A DNA stretch of 64,000 nt, from the NCBI GenBank assembly GCA_004194705.1, contig SADC01001330.1:62001-126000 (forward strand). Reading direction: 5' to 3'. Of the stretch, positions 35,229-47,528 are shown piece after piece. Under the pieces are notes generated by a model. That model was not told the origin of the DNA. It searched no databases and saw only the letters and a program-made list of their open reading frames with translations. This DNA comes from Ditylenchus dipsaci (lineage: Eukaryota; Nematoda; Chromadorea; Rhabditida; Anguinidae). Position 1 is the first letter of the stretch, and each line of letters begins with the position of its first letter. The translations under genes were made by a program, and so were the position numbers.

Positions 35229-38200
35229 TTAACAATAAACATAACAAACCGGTGGTGGTAGCAAGTGGCAGTTATTGGGAGCCTCTCGGTGCAATTGTGG
35301 GGGCAGTTGTGGCGTAGGTCCTTGACTAGTTGACACCAGTGCTAACCTCACATGGATAGCTGTGCTCGAATTTGTAGGAGCTGCCTGCTGCAGAGTCAAA
35401 TTCCCTCCTAAGCGCACAAATGCTGGTGGTTGGGGCTCTCTAGGCCCACTGATGCTGGAGGAAAAAACGGACTGTGAGCTCATAGTCAGACCGTTCATGC
35501 CTTTGGAGGGCACACTACGGCATTCCCTACCGTCTGGCAACGCTTCAGGCTCCGTTTTTAGCCAATGCGACTGCAGAATCTCGGCTGCGGTTGGGCGATC
35601 GCTGGGCGATTGGCGGAGAAGACCGTAGAGAAGCCAACGAGCTGAAAATATCGATATTTTTAGATGGGTTTGGTCTTTTCACTGTAGCAAAGTGGCCGTA
35701 GAGAAAAAATTCATGGTCTATTCTGGTTTAAAAACTGACCATTATGAGAAATACCGTCGCTAACTGGACAAGAAAAGCGCCTGGCTTTGATCCTCTTGAA
35801 CAGAGCAGTGGGATTGGGATCATTGAAAGGGTATCGTCCAATCAACAAACTGAAGAGCAGCACACCCAGTGCCCAAACATCGGCTGGTCGACCGGCATAG
35901 ACTCCAGCTACTAGAATTTCGGGCGCTGAAATTTGTTAAAGATTGGAGAAAAGCTCGGGTTTTTATGAATTTGTAGAGTAACTGACAAATATAAACAGGG
36001 CACACTTGACTCTTGAGACGCTGGCTGATCTGGTCGACATCGATTTGAGGAGCTACCCACACGTCTAGTACGTTGTTCAACCGAATTTGGGTTCTGAAAT
36101 TAGGGAAGTTATTGTTACTTGCATTATTATTTTTATTTAATTTGCAATTAATTTTGCTACTCATCACCATGTTAGATGTACAGTGACTGTATTACAGTCA
36201 ACTCTTGATTTAATGGTACCACTTGGGTCCGGCCATAAAGTACTGTCAAAAGTAGGGCCTGTTAAGGCATCAAATTTTCGAGGCCTCGCTTTGCCTTTAA
36301 CCTCGAAATTTTCGTGTTTCTGAGGGGAATCCTCGAAATCGAGGTTTGCCTCGATAACCCTAGTTAAAAACTATAATTTCTTTGCTTTTGTATAACTTAT
36401 GACCAAATCCGTCAGATTTAGGTGCCCTTATACGAGAATTGACTGTACATTATAACTGCGTCGGAAATCTAATATTCAAAAAATGGATGAATTTTTTAAA
36501 TGCTTATATTTTTTTGTAAATGCAATCAAGGGTTGACTGTATTCGATATCGGACACTTCTTCAAATCCGATACCCGTTTGGATATTTTCAAATCCGACAG
36601 TCTTTCTATACATAAACTTTGCCAATTTCTTAGGACTCGTTCAAAAAAACGGTGTTCTCAAATATTTCGATCCGCGGGTAACAGGACAGTTGCCTGCCCT
36701 ATACTGTGTTTTTATAAACTTGTTTCTTCCAATTTTTTCAAATATTTTCAATGACTGTTTATAAAAATTTGAAATATTTTTTTATCACCTTCGAAATAAT
36801 CTTTTGTTTCCTTGCAAACAAGGAATCAATTTAGTTGTGTTATCAAATTGAAACTTTGCTTTTATTTATTTTTCCTGCTTTAGTTCCCCAATAACTCACA
36901 TGAGCGAGGAGGCAACAACCACTCTTCTCTTTTTCAAGATTACACTGCTAAAGTGGGAGACAAGGAAGGACGCACATTAGTCAACACAGCGCGTGCGACT
37001 GCTGTGTGCTCCTAGTATGTACATTTATTTCCTTGCTGCTACCCAACACCCACTCCTGCCACAAAAACAAATTTCGAAATGTTGGGCGTATGTTGGCAGT
37101 GGATGATGTGTCTTTGCTGATGCCTCCTAACTCTTAGTATGATGGTGATGAAATTGCAAATGCAATTCAAAAGAGATTTGAATACAATTTTCAAACTCAA
37201 AATGCAAGATTTTTAATTTCGCCGAAAAATCAGCTTGGTACCTCCAAAGAGATTTTGGAAAAAATAAAAACTTTTCTTTCTGACATATATTTGGTGCCCC
37301 CCCCTACCTTAAAGGGGGGGGGAAGCCATTTAGGTTTGAAAAAGTGGCTTCCATGGCGCAGTGCGTAAGTGCTCGCGTTTTTCGGCCCAAAATGGTGTTT
37401 ATTTGGTGTTGCAGGTTCAAACCCACGTAGTGGCACACTATTTTTTTGGCTTGTTTGGCCAGTTTAGAGGTAATTAGACTTTTTGACGCCAGATTCGGGA
37501 TCAACGACCCAAATTACTTCCAGAAATGGTCAAACAAGTGAAAATAAATAGCATGGCATCACGTGGCATTGAACCTGCAACACCAAAAAAACACCATTTT
37601 GCGCCAAAAAACGCGAGCACTTACGCACTGCGCCATGGAAGCCACTTTTTCAAACCTAAATGGCTTCCCCCCCCCTTTAAAGGGTTCTGGAATAAAATCA
37701 GAGCTTTCATTACTTGCTTGGAATTTCGAAAAAAAGACTAAAATTGAGAAATATAAATAAATTTACCCAGTAGATTTGAACAAACTTTTTTGTGACTTTG
37801 CATCTAATTTGCGTCTTTTTGCAGCTCATTTACAGGGGAATCAAGGCAAATAGGGTTGTCGAGTCGAGTCGAGTTAAACTCGAAAAAACTCGAAAACTCG
37901 AAAAATTTCGAGTTTCGAGTATCGAGTCGAGTACTCGAAATTTTTCCAAATACTTCTGCTATACGCCTTTATTAAATTCACATAAATTAATTGAATGTAT
38001 GTATAGTTTATTGTGTACAGTTCTAACTGTGTTAATGACACCGTTTTCAAGGAAATTCAGAGTTATGCCAAGCAACGTTTGGAGTGCATTCGTGAAAAGG
38101 GGTGATAAAGCAGAGTGTAAATGCGGTGCAATGTTTTCGATAGGCAAAAGTGGCTCTACCACGTCTCTTTCAAGCCATCTCAATTCAGCAAAGCACACAG

Positions 38201-41200
38201 AAGCGATGGAAAAGTTGGCTGAACCAAGTGCTCCGAAAAAGTCTAGAACAGAGTCAATTGCATCAATGTTTAGTCCAGGCTTCAGCAAAGTATTTTTCAC
38301 GCTAGAAATATTTTTATATTTTGAAGTTCCTCGCCAAGACATTTCCAGAAGAAGCAGGTGCTGTGATTTCAGTCAGTAGAAGCGCAGATGTCAGACATGG
38401 GATGTGGGACGAAGAAGAAGAGGATGGCAGCAATGTGAACTGCGTCGACAAATTCCAGGTAAGAATTTGTTAAAAACAAGATATTTACACTGTATTAGCA
38501 TGACTTCGTTTCACTAATATATATTATTAATTTTTTTTTGAAGGATGAAGTCGAGAGATATTTAAATGAAGACAAACTGCCGGCGCCTAGCCCGACTGCC
38601 CCTGCCACGACGACGTCTTCAAGTGGTGGAATCGTAAGGCGACGAAATTTCCTCATTTGGCGGTCTTAGCTCGAAGGTTCTTAGCGATTTCTATATCCAG
38701 TGTCGCATCGGAAAGATGCTTCTCAAAGCATCACTTTTGTTTGCAAATTCACTCCGCTCTCGTTTGTCGAAAGAAGCCGCTGCAAATATTGTCTTGCTCA
38801 AAACAGGAATGGCTGATTTGTTGTTGGAGGGTGCTCGAAATAACAATTCCGAGGAGCCAGAAGAGATTTTTAGCATTTATTTTGAAGAAACAGATGACTT
38901 TCTGATGTTTTGATTGTACTTTTGCTTTTGATTTGATTGCTTGATGTATAAATAAAGAATGTAAAAAAATTTCAGTTAAAGTCACACGAGAAAATTTTCG
39001 AGTTTCGAGTCGATTATTCGAAAATTTCGAGTCGAATATCGAGTCGAGTACTCGACTCGAAAATTTCGAGTATCGAGTCGAGTACTCGACTCGAAAATTT
39101 CGAGTTTCGAGTATCGAGTCGAATACTCGACTCGAAATTTTCGATTTCGAGTTTCGAGTCGAGTATTCGACTCGAAGATTTCGAATACTCGACAACCCTA
39201 AAGGCAAAGATGGATGAAAATCTTTTCCTACCAAAAAAGTGACCTTAATCTTCTAATGATTTTTTTCGTCAAAGGCAAATTTCTGGTGAAAATACTCACA
39301 GGCTTTTAGAGAAACACCTCAGAAAAAGTTTTAGGGCGTTATTAAATTTTTTTATTTTTTTTGAAAGTGGTTGCTTGCCCCGTGGATTAGCTGCAAAAAG
39401 ACTTGAATCAGTTGCGAAAAAAATGTTTGGCCATATTTTTTTCTAAATTTGCATTTATGTCTATTCAAAACCCAATCTGTATTTAACAGAAATATTTATA
39501 TTTTTCCAGATTTTTTTTGTCGTATCAAACTGAATTCTTTCAAATTTCTGAATTCGACTTTTTTTCAATTTTATCTTCCAAATATAAAACTAACCGTTCT
39601 TTGTCGGTGAAGACAAATTTCCGCAACCTGAAGTCGCGAAAATAGATGCCGATTCTATGACAAAACTCGACTAGAGCTACAATCTGCTTGAAAATGGGTT
39701 GAATGCGACGTTCCGAGAACACTTTGGGTGAGCTGTCTCCGTTGGAGCATGAACCACTAGTCAGCGAGTGCAGGTTGCCTTGGTGGTCGGGCAATAGCAC
39801 ATACCAGTTACTATTGCCATTCTCACCCTGTATGGCTTGTGTCTCATCCGGGATCAACAGGTTTCTGAAAATGGCATATTCAATTACTGATTGGTCGATA
39901 TCTTTCATTTGCATTTTATTCTTTATTTTGTGTCATTTTTTTCAAGAAAAAAACACCATGTTTATAGGAAAAAATTTTGCGAGGAAAAAATGCAGAATTT
40001 CGAACTTTATTATTGAGGTTGGCAGACACCCAATATTTTAGCCACCACCCTCCCCCTTCCTTCAACCTACCAGAGCCGGATTTTTTTCGGGTATCTAAAC
40101 CAAATATACACTCGAAAACCCGGTTTTGTTTTCAATTGGAGGTTGGCTGGAAAAATTGCTTTTAGTAGCCTGAAGTGACCAAGATTGTTGGAGTTTTGAA
40201 TGTTACTTTAGTCTCCAAAGCAATTTTTTTTTTGCAAAAATGCTCAATTTATTTACGCGGTCTCCGATGTGATCTTGTGCGAATTTGTTTTTGCAGCATG
40301 AAAAATGTTTTCCGATAAATAGCTGAAAAAACGAAAATCTCACTTTAAAGTGGAGTACTCTTCTACGTCATTATACAAAGACTCTGCAATTTTGAGTCTG
40401 CCAAGAACCGTTAAAAAGTTTTGTACTCTTCTGATTTCATAATCTGAAAATAAACCACAATTAACTAATAATTTTTAGTTTGTTATTCTTGTAAATAACC
40501 AACACCTACAATTTATGAAGCATATCAAACTTGAAGATTGCAAATTTCAACTTTGATATCTCATACAAATTACATGTGTTAAGCCCAAGTCAAAACTCCC
40601 CGAAATCTTACCAAGCATGGAAAATGGTTTTGGAGTGCATATCCACTGCTTTGCACTCTCTTCCATCGCCCACAATTTCATAGCGACCACTGGCTATGAG
40701 CTGGCCACTAGAAGCCAACTGTGAGGAGGTGGACTTGGCGCCACTCTACAGCACAACAACAATAAAATAGCTAATTGTCAACAACAACTAATACCGTGGA
40801 AATGCCTCCATTCTGGCACTCTACTATGGCCACCTCGTCTGAGGAGTCCTCTGGACCAGAAGAGGAGGAGCTGGATACTGTCCTCTCCACCAAAGAAGTG
40901 GTGGGACAGAACCGCTTGTGCTGGTCCAGATCGTCCTCGGGATTGGTGCTTCCCACAGGTCCAGCACAATCCTCGCCAGATTCCTCGGTGGTGTCCGGAC
41001 CATTGGGTTGGTGGAACCACTGGAGTTGGAGTTCAGCGACTCGCTGCTGCTCGACAACTTGCCGATGGCAATCCTAGACAGGTTGTTGGCGGCTCGTGGT
41101 CGTTTTCTGGAGTTGGAGAAGGTATTGGTAGCAGACTCCTGGCTGGCACAAGGAGAATTTGAAGTTGGGTTGGTTTTGTTCCATCGGCTTGATGGTTGGT

Positions 41201-41210
41201 AGATGCGCAT
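35229..41210 (-). CDS. trib: Tribbles-type pseudokinase
   Basis: Exons on minus: about 41210-40795, 40745-40612, 40443-40344, 39864-39595, 36093-35987, 35925-35755 and 35641-35229. The last four join in phase. The N-terminus is low-complexity and Ser-rich with uncertain frame. The kinase-like domain has NLLIPDETQAIQGENGNSNW, YVLLPDHQGNLHSL, the altered catalytic loop YFRDFRLRKFVFTDKER (FRD in place of HRD), RLNNVLDVW where the Mg-binding DFG would be, VCPVYISPEILVAGVYAGRP, DVWALGVLLFSLLIGRYPF and RPTAAEILQSHWLKTE. These mark a Tribbles scaffold that presents substrates to COP1 and binds MEK rather than phosphorylating. The exon 2-3 join is off by one base. The COP1 motif may lie in a separate exon at 28395-28604. 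Confidence 0.85.
36195..36445. mobile_element. pogo-like MITE with a hAT-like insert
   Basis: Ends CAGTCAACTCTTGATTTAAT and TATACGAGAATTGACTG, TA-flanked. Inside it, 36253-36362 starts TAGGGCCTGTTAAGGC and ends GCCTCGATAACCCTA, with CCTCGAAATTTTCG repeats. Its flanks GTCAAAAG and GTTAAAAA fit a decayed 8-bp duplication, so a short hAT MITE is nested in the pogo MITE. It lies in a Tribbles intron. Confidence 0.72.
37306..37685. repeat. Inverted pair of tRNA-like (SINE-like) sequences
   Basis: A tRNA-like unit on plus (37344-37436) has an A-box-like TGGCGCAGTGCGTAAG and a B-box GGTTCAAACCC, and its ends GTGGCTT / AGTGGCAC pair partly. A near-identical unit lies on minus (about 37560-37650), where the B-box is degraded. 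Each is followed or preceded by AAGCCATTTAGGTTTG and a poly-G/C tract. No intact anticodon arm can be folded by eye, so these look like tRNA-derived repeats rather than working tRNA genes. Confidence 0.5.
37851..39200. mobile_element. hAT element with TCGAGT subterminal repeats
   Basis: A 1350-bp element with ends TAGGGTTGTCGAGT and ACTCGACAACCCTA, and an exact 8-bp duplication AAGGCAAA at 37843-37850 and 39201-39208. The right 210 bp is almost entirely ACTCGAAATTTCGAGT-type repeats; the left 100 bp has the same in inverse. It carries two remnants of its own transposase. It lies in a Tribbles intron. Confidence 0.92.
38065..38911 (+). pseudogene. hAT transposase, internally deleted
   Basis: The 5' part encodes a BED-type zinc finger: NVWSAFVKRGDKAECKCG, then SLSSHLNSAKHTEAM. 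The 3' part encodes the C-terminal dimerisation region: KFPHLAVLARRFLAISISSV, ASERCFSK, and after a frame change SLRSRLSKEAAANIVLLKTG, ending EETDDFLMF and TGA at 38911. The RNase H-like catalytic core between them is missing. The element cannot mobilise itself. Confidence 0.8.
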
Positions 41211-41694
41211 TCCGTGAGAATACTTCCCAGAGATGAAGACATTTCTAAAATATTTGATTTTTTTACATATTTGGAATTTTTTTCGGATTTGGAAGGAAAT
41301 AGACTAATTGGCGGATTTTGAAATAGCAGAGATAGATAATTGAAAAAAAACATCGATGAATAACAGATATATTGGGTTTCGTGTACATGACTGGACAGGA
41401 CTACCTAAAAAAATCTCCTGAAATTTCATTTTTTATATTTTGAGATCAGAACTTTTCGTAAAATTTGTTACAATGAAAGATTACCCAGTATATTATTAGC
41501 TTTTCAACGACGCCAAGATCGAATAAGGTTAATATAAAAGTCACGGTTGTTTATGCAATAACGTGTTTGGTCCAAAAAAGCGAAATTCGAACTTTCTTTG
41601 ACTGTACCAAACGAACAAAGAGTTCTGATCTCAAAATGCATAAAAACGAAATTTTAGGAGATTCTTTTTTAATTTTCGTTTTTTTGTCAGTGAC

Positions 41695-42504
41695 TAGGGT
41701 TGGGTAATTCTCCGGAGAAATACTTTCCGGGTAATTACCCGGGTAATTACCCGGGTAATTACCGGTAATTACCCGGAAAGCGGAGAAATACTATTTGCTG
41801 ATACCTAAACCATCTGGATGGTACCCAAACCACCTGAATGGTACCCAAACCATCTGGATATCACTCAAAACACCTGGATATTACCCAAACCACCTGGATG
41901 GTACCCAAATCACATGGATGGTACCCAAACCCCTGGATAGTACCCGAACCATCTGGATATTAATTAAAACACCTAGATGATACCTAAACCATCTGGATGA
42001 TACCTAAACCAAAAATTTCTGGCTGAGTAGGGTAGGTGGATTAATTGGATTCTAAGTGAATGGTGAAAAAGTGATAAAAAAGTGAATGGTTGAAAAAAAA
42101 AGATAAAAAAGTTAATGGTTAGTGGCGATTGTGATATTGTCGACCATAATTGCCATTAAATTGTCTATGAAGAAAGCAATTATACTTGTAAATAAAAATA
42201 TTCAAAATATATCAGCGTAAAAATGAAGAAGGTATCGCAGAAAATAAAACAACGAAAAAATGTATCAGCTGGGAGTCGAACCTTCGACGTTTAAAAGGAG
42301 ACCAGTATTGTAAAGGAAAAGCATGGCTCAAGCGGAAGTGATTCCTGCATAATTAGGAAGTAAATATTGCCTCCCCGAGCAATAAATACTAAAAAATAGT
42401 ATTTCTCCGATTTTCTCTACGGAGAAATACTTAGTATTTCTCCGGGTAATTACCCGGGTAATTACCCGGAGAATTACCCGGGTAATTACCCATCACTCAC
42501 CCTA
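41695..42504. mobile_element. Non-autonomous hAT element with internal minisatellite
   Basis: An 810-bp element with ends TAGGGTTGGGTAATTCTCCG and TTACCCATCACTCACCCTA, and an exact 8-bp duplication TCAGTGAC at 41687-41694 and 42505-42512. Both ends have GGTAATTACCCGG palindromic repeats. No transposase. Confidence 0.9.
41803..42012. repeat. 20-bp tandem repeat inside the hAT element
   Basis: About ten degenerate copies of TACCCAAACCACCTGGATGG in direct orientation. Confidence 0.85.
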
Positions 42505-42512
42505 TCAGTGAC

Positions 42513-43711
42513 CCTTTCAAAAGCATAAATTCAAATTTTGGTAAAAAAAAGTCGTTTTTGCTGAAAAGTGTAAGAAAATGCCGCGTAAGAAGTTGAGTAA
42601 AATGAGGCGTAGGAAACATAAAAACAAAAATGAAGAAACCAATAACTTCAAACCAGAACCCCAATTTTTTTTTTCATTATTCCAGCCGTTTTATGAGTAT
42701 GCCATAAATTCACCATAATATTTAATTATATTTGTGCAAATAGGCACTTTCAGATGTGCCAAAACAAATTAAATATCGAAATACTATTCAAACATTGGTT
42801 CAACTAATTATTTCGAAACATATTTCCCAGAACTTTTTAACGAGATACTCTATCGGAAATTCAAAAAAAATATTGTTAATAATATTATCATTTTTAGTCT
42901 TAGCCCTTGTCCACTTTTTTAAGAGTCCTATCTATTTTTGGCGTTTTGTTATTCCTCGTTTTTTTAATGTGGAACACACACATTTGAGATAGCCCTTACA
43001 TGCACTAGCCTGACCTGCGTCTAAGGCTTTGCTGAATTTAGAAAGAATAAAACTTTCTGTCATAAGAACACGAGAAAGCAAATATCAAAAGATGCAAATT
43101 GAAAAACATAAGAAATTGAAACATAAGAAATTTCGAAAACACTATTTTTTAGCTATTTTTGGCAATTCACCAACATGTTTTCCTCACTAAAAAGTGACGA
43201 AAAACTAGGTTATTGAAAAAAATTCTGCAAAAAAATGCTGCAAGCAATTTATAGGCTGGCAAAAAGATCCTAGTGGTTTATAATAATAACAAAAAAACGA
43301 AGTGGAAATTGGGTGCTACTGTAGCTCAAAAGATATTTTAGTAGAAGTAGAATCGGGGAGATAAACAACAAATAAATAAACATCAACAAGTGATTGGGGG
43401 TTTCGCAATGCTCAAGTCCAATTTGGCACACAGTCCAATTGTGGTATGCCATTTGAAATGCGGGTGGAATGGATGATGAGATACAGTATTTGGAAATAAC
43501 CATTCCATCACTCAAAGCTCCTTTCTCAACCATCAATCCCACTTGGTTTTGATTAGAGGGCGGTCAAGTCACAATTGATTGACTTGACACAATCTAGGCA
43601 TTGTGAAACAATGCAATGGCAGAAAATGATTTTGTACTGTGTATTTTAAAATATTGGTGATACGTTTTAGGTATTTATGACAGAAAAGAGGAAATTTCTT
43701 TATCGGTTTTA
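42513..43711. other. Intergenic, nothing recognised
   Basis: AT-rich with no supported gene or element. A hydrophobic open frame at 42756-42992 has no start context or homology that can be supported. Confidence 0.35.
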
Positions 43712-44048
43712 CAGTCGAGCCTATACATAACAACAGCTCTCAAGTTCGATCCCCATTAATTTTACCTGGCTTTCTATTGTATTTCGCCAGCTGTCTTTGG
43801 TCAGTCTAGTCCGCAAAATTGCAAGGATTCAAACTTTGCCAGTAATTTTTCAAAGATTTTATTTTTTTATTAATAAAGACAACTTTCACATTTTTTACAA
43901 CAACCGGCGAAATCAAAACCCTTTCGATTTTCGCGACTAGCTTGACCAAAGACAACTATTAAAAATTTTTTAAAAATAAAGGTAAAAAGTGTTAGAGCCA
44001 GCTCGGGCATCGAACTTGAGGTGCTGTCGTAATATCGTCACTCGACTG
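43712..44048. mobile_element. TA-flanked MITE with tRNA-like B-box in its arms
   Basis: Ends CAGTCGAGCCTATACATAAC and its partner CACTCGACTG, TA on both sides. Each arm contains CAAGTTCGATCCCC or its mirrored CATCGAACTTG, resembling a Pol III B-box. Arms of about 90 bp. Confidence 0.65.
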
Positions 44049-44690
44049 TATCTAGAGAAGTAGATAAACAACATGACAGCTAGCCGATCTGCCTTTTGAC
44101 AGCCTAATCAATGGTCAGTCTTGGCATTTGAGCGGAGTAAATCACCCAAAAGTAACAAAGGCGACACTTTTTGAAAGTAATTCAGTAAAAAATATGTAAA
44201 AATTTTAATCTAAAAAATCCAAATACAAAGCAAAGGGTGAAAGACGAAAGACTAAGCCGAAAACTGAGCTTTTATTCTACTAAAGCTAGGAGTAGTCATA
44301 GAATGGTTTCGCAAAAAGTCCTTTCGCAACTCCTCTTTTCGCCCAGTGCTTTCCCGCTATTTCAAAATAGTGCATCAAAGAGAAAATATGGCCCCCTTTC
44401 ACAATTCTAGGTGTCCCTTTCCCTACAAAAGAAAATGGTAATAGAATTTACAATAGAATATGCCTTGGTTGCTAACTGATTTTAGGTTAGTCGAGTTTTA
44501 GTTTTCTCTAAAAACTAATCGGTTTAATTCCCACGAAAGACAAACGGTAAAAAGACAGTTTTATAAATAAAGAAATTATTTTTAGCCGAAAAAAAAAGGA
44601 GCATTTATGCTATACGCCCAGCACTCGATTACACTTTACCGCCAGCACTTGATTGTGCTATTTTCTACACAAAATATTCAGAAAACTGCT

Positions 44691-45614
44691 CACCGTAAAT
44701 TTCGTATTAGACGGCCCGGGCCGTCTATTTTTCAACCCCGAATAATTCGGAAAATTTTGGGGTTGATTTTAAGATTTTCGGGTGCTCAACCAAAATCTGA
44801 AAAGTAGAATCAGGTAAACTCGTAAAACTAAGAAAATGTAAAAAACATATTTGCAGAATTGGACCCTAGTAGCAAATACCCTCCAAACAATTTTTTTTCA
44901 AAATCAGGTTTTAACCATTTCTAAGTAATTCTTATGCCCTGAAACGATAAAAAGGTGTTTTCGGGCATTTTCTGACCTAAAAAGTTGATTTTTGCAAAAA
45001 AATTTTGACCAAAATTCGACTTTTTGCCTTGGGGGACCAAGGTATTCTACCTCGTTTTGTCACTGGAGCTATGCAAAAAGAGTCTCCATATGCATTTTAT
45101 GATCAAGAGTCCTGCTCGTTAGACCTTCGGGGGCGCAGGGGGCTTGGTTGCTTGGGGGTGAGATGCGCACACCCACATACCTTAGACACAAATCACTCGA
45201 AGTGACTCTGGATGCATGAAAAAACATGCATACCAGAGTTTCTTTATGCGGTAGGCCCCAGCTAACAAAACTATGTTCAAATCCCATCTTTTCAGGACTC
45301 TAGGTACCATTTTCAGGTAGTTTACCTTGGTCCCCCAAGGCAAAAAGTCGAATTTTGGTCAAAAATTTTTTTTTCCAAAAATCAACTTTTTAGGTCAGAA
45401 AATGCCCGAAAACACCTTTTTATCGTCTTCAGCGCATGAGAATTACTTAGAAATGGTTAAAACCTGATTTTGAAAAAAAATTTGTTGGGGGGGGGGTATT
45501 CGCTACTAGCGCCCAGAATTGTTTTTCCAGGCTGAGATATAGCTCCTTGAGGGGGCCGTTTATTAGAGAGGGGCGTTTATTAGAGAGGGGCCGTCTAATA
45601 GTAAATTCACTGTA
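44691..45614. mobile_element. TA-family element interrupted by a palindromic element
   Basis: The outer element shares GATTTTCGGGTGCTCAACC and GCTGAGATATAGCTCCTTGA with 3797-4047 and 49868-50125; its ends include TATTAGACGGCCCGGGCCGT and GGGGCCGTCTAATAG. The inner palindrome (44866-45509) is a sister of 2760-3453 and contains a GC-core repeat copy at 45064-45285. Three levels of nesting are visible. Confidence 0.7.
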
Positions 45615-47528
45615 TTTATACTTTTAAATACTTTTCATTCAGAAATATTGTTGGTTAAGAAAATTAAAAAATATATTTGCCTTGGTCCTCCTAGCTGAAC
45701 TGGTGAATAGGGGTAAAATGTAATCGAGTGCTGTGGGTATAGTGTAATTTAGCCCAAAAAAATAGTCTAAGTCACTATAAAAGGCCAAACTTTCTTAGAA
45801 ATCAAAGTCATAAAGCAGAATTTATTTTGAATGTTCGTTGCCAAGATATGACCATAAGTTGATTCTTTCAAAAACAATGTTGATCCAACTTATGGTCATA
45901 TCTCAGCAATGTAGAATTATAAAAGTTTTGCTATGTGATCCGAATTTTCGGGGAAATATCGTCTACTTGGATGTCTCAGAATAATTTCTTTTTATAGAAA
46001 AGTACAATAAAATGGATCAAAAACAAAATGTTACAAACACGATTTTCAATGAGAGGGATCCTTTTTTTAGATAAAACACGGTACCTCGGAATCTAAGAGT
46101 GCTATGGCAATGCCTAGGCCAAATTCAGCCATTTCAAAGCCAAATCATACTAGCCCCTTTACACCAGACAAGTGAGGGGCAAGAGGCCCGGTGAACAGCG
46201 CATATCTAATCTGGCGGTTAAATTCTGCGCACAGCCTAACCCGATAAAATGCCGGGCTTCTTACTTGAAAACGTATAATTTGGTGAACAACTTTACTAAC
46301 CTAAAATAGTTTTTTTTTTCAAATACATAAGAGTCTAAAAGATATAAAATTTTGTTCAATTTCCAAACAACTACCAATGAGAAGGTTGATGTAGCAAGGT
46401 GGTTGTTCGAGACGAAGTTCAAAAGTTGTTGATGCGAGTTTCCAGTGGCGTTTTGTTGCGCTGATTCACAGGCTGTTCCTGGCTCAGAACAAGCTAGAGA
46501 CAGCAGATTTAGTAGCGGCAGCATTAGGTTTTCTTTCATTCGATTGGTTTGCTTTATTAATAGCAGAAGCAGCAGAAATACTAGCATAATCGAGTTGGCA
46601 ATTGTGGTAGTGGGTGTACATATTGGCTTTTTTATAGTAGTTTCAACTTGCTTCCACAAACACAGTATGACTGGAGTAGTTGTCTTTCGTTCACTATATT
46701 CTTAGATTTTCTGCAAAATCAGTTTAAAATGTTAGTATACTGTAATAGCACATATAGTAGTTGATTATAGTTGACTGCTTGGTTAGATATGCATTCAGTA
46801 ATCCAATCTTTTCAAGTCAGTAAAACGAAATCAGAATATTAGCTCAGTTAGAATAAAAGTACGTGTGAGTACAATGGTACGTCAACGTTGCATGGGTGGT
46901 GTAATGGTAGAAAGCTAGATTTAGTCCGACCTACTAAGACGATAATTTGATAGCTGACCAAAACTGGTATTGTGTAAGATCTATTCATTCCCCGAACTAA
47001 AAGTGACAAAACTAAAGCCTTTTGAATGCTTTGAAAGTTTGCGAAAAATGATAAGAAAAGAAGAGACAGAAGAAGGCTGGCAGCAAAATCGAAGAAGCCA
47101 ATAATGTTCCGAAGAACAACATGCAATCAATGGTCGAAGATCTTTATTAAATCGGGAAAATGACATAAGAACTGGAATTTCTATGAATACTGTAGACTAT
47201 AGAAACATCAAAAAGTTAAAAAAGCAAGAAACGTGAAGCTCGACAAGCCATATCAAGCTTAAAAATTCCACGGCAGCAGCGTGGCGGCAAAAAATTTAAT
47301 GTAGACGAAAATTAGATTGAATATTAGATGAAGGGAAAGTTAGAAATAAAGGTATTTTGAGCACATTTTGTCACTTTTAGAAGAGGTACTATTAGAGGCT
47401 ATAGGATAAAAATTTAACTAATAAAGGATTTTTCCTGGCTGTTATAGTGATAGAGCGCCATCTTCGACTATTTCTAATGACATCCACCCAGTGACATCGA
47501 TTCGAATCCCGTACGTGGCAGACCCTTT
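45615..47528. other. Intergenic, no supported gene
   Basis: A short inverted repeat, AACTTATGGTCATATCT..., lies at about 45845-45905. An open minus-strand frame at 46261-46659 contains two hydrophobic runs but no recognisable family. A degenerate tRNA-like stretch with GATTCGAATCC lies at about 47435-47520. Confidence 0.35.

Noticed and set aside
37344..37436. Functional tRNA gene
   Set aside because: A- and B-box-like motifs are present, but the acceptor stem has mismatches and no clean anticodon arm can be drawn; a second inverted copy points to a repeat.
38749..39234. A 161-codon minus-strand open frame rich in STRNSKFSSRV
   Set aside because: It is a translation of the TCGAGT subterminal repeats of the hAT element, not a gene.
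44866..45509. LTR retrotransposon suggested by long repeats at both ends
   Set aside because: The repeats are inverted, not direct, and no reverse transcriptase or integrase motif was seen anywhere in the window.
46261..46659. A 132-codon minus-strand open frame with hydrophobic leucine runs that could be a membrane protein
   Set aside because: No homologue recognised and repeats of simple codons; the hydrophobic part could be chance. Not strong enough for a gene call.
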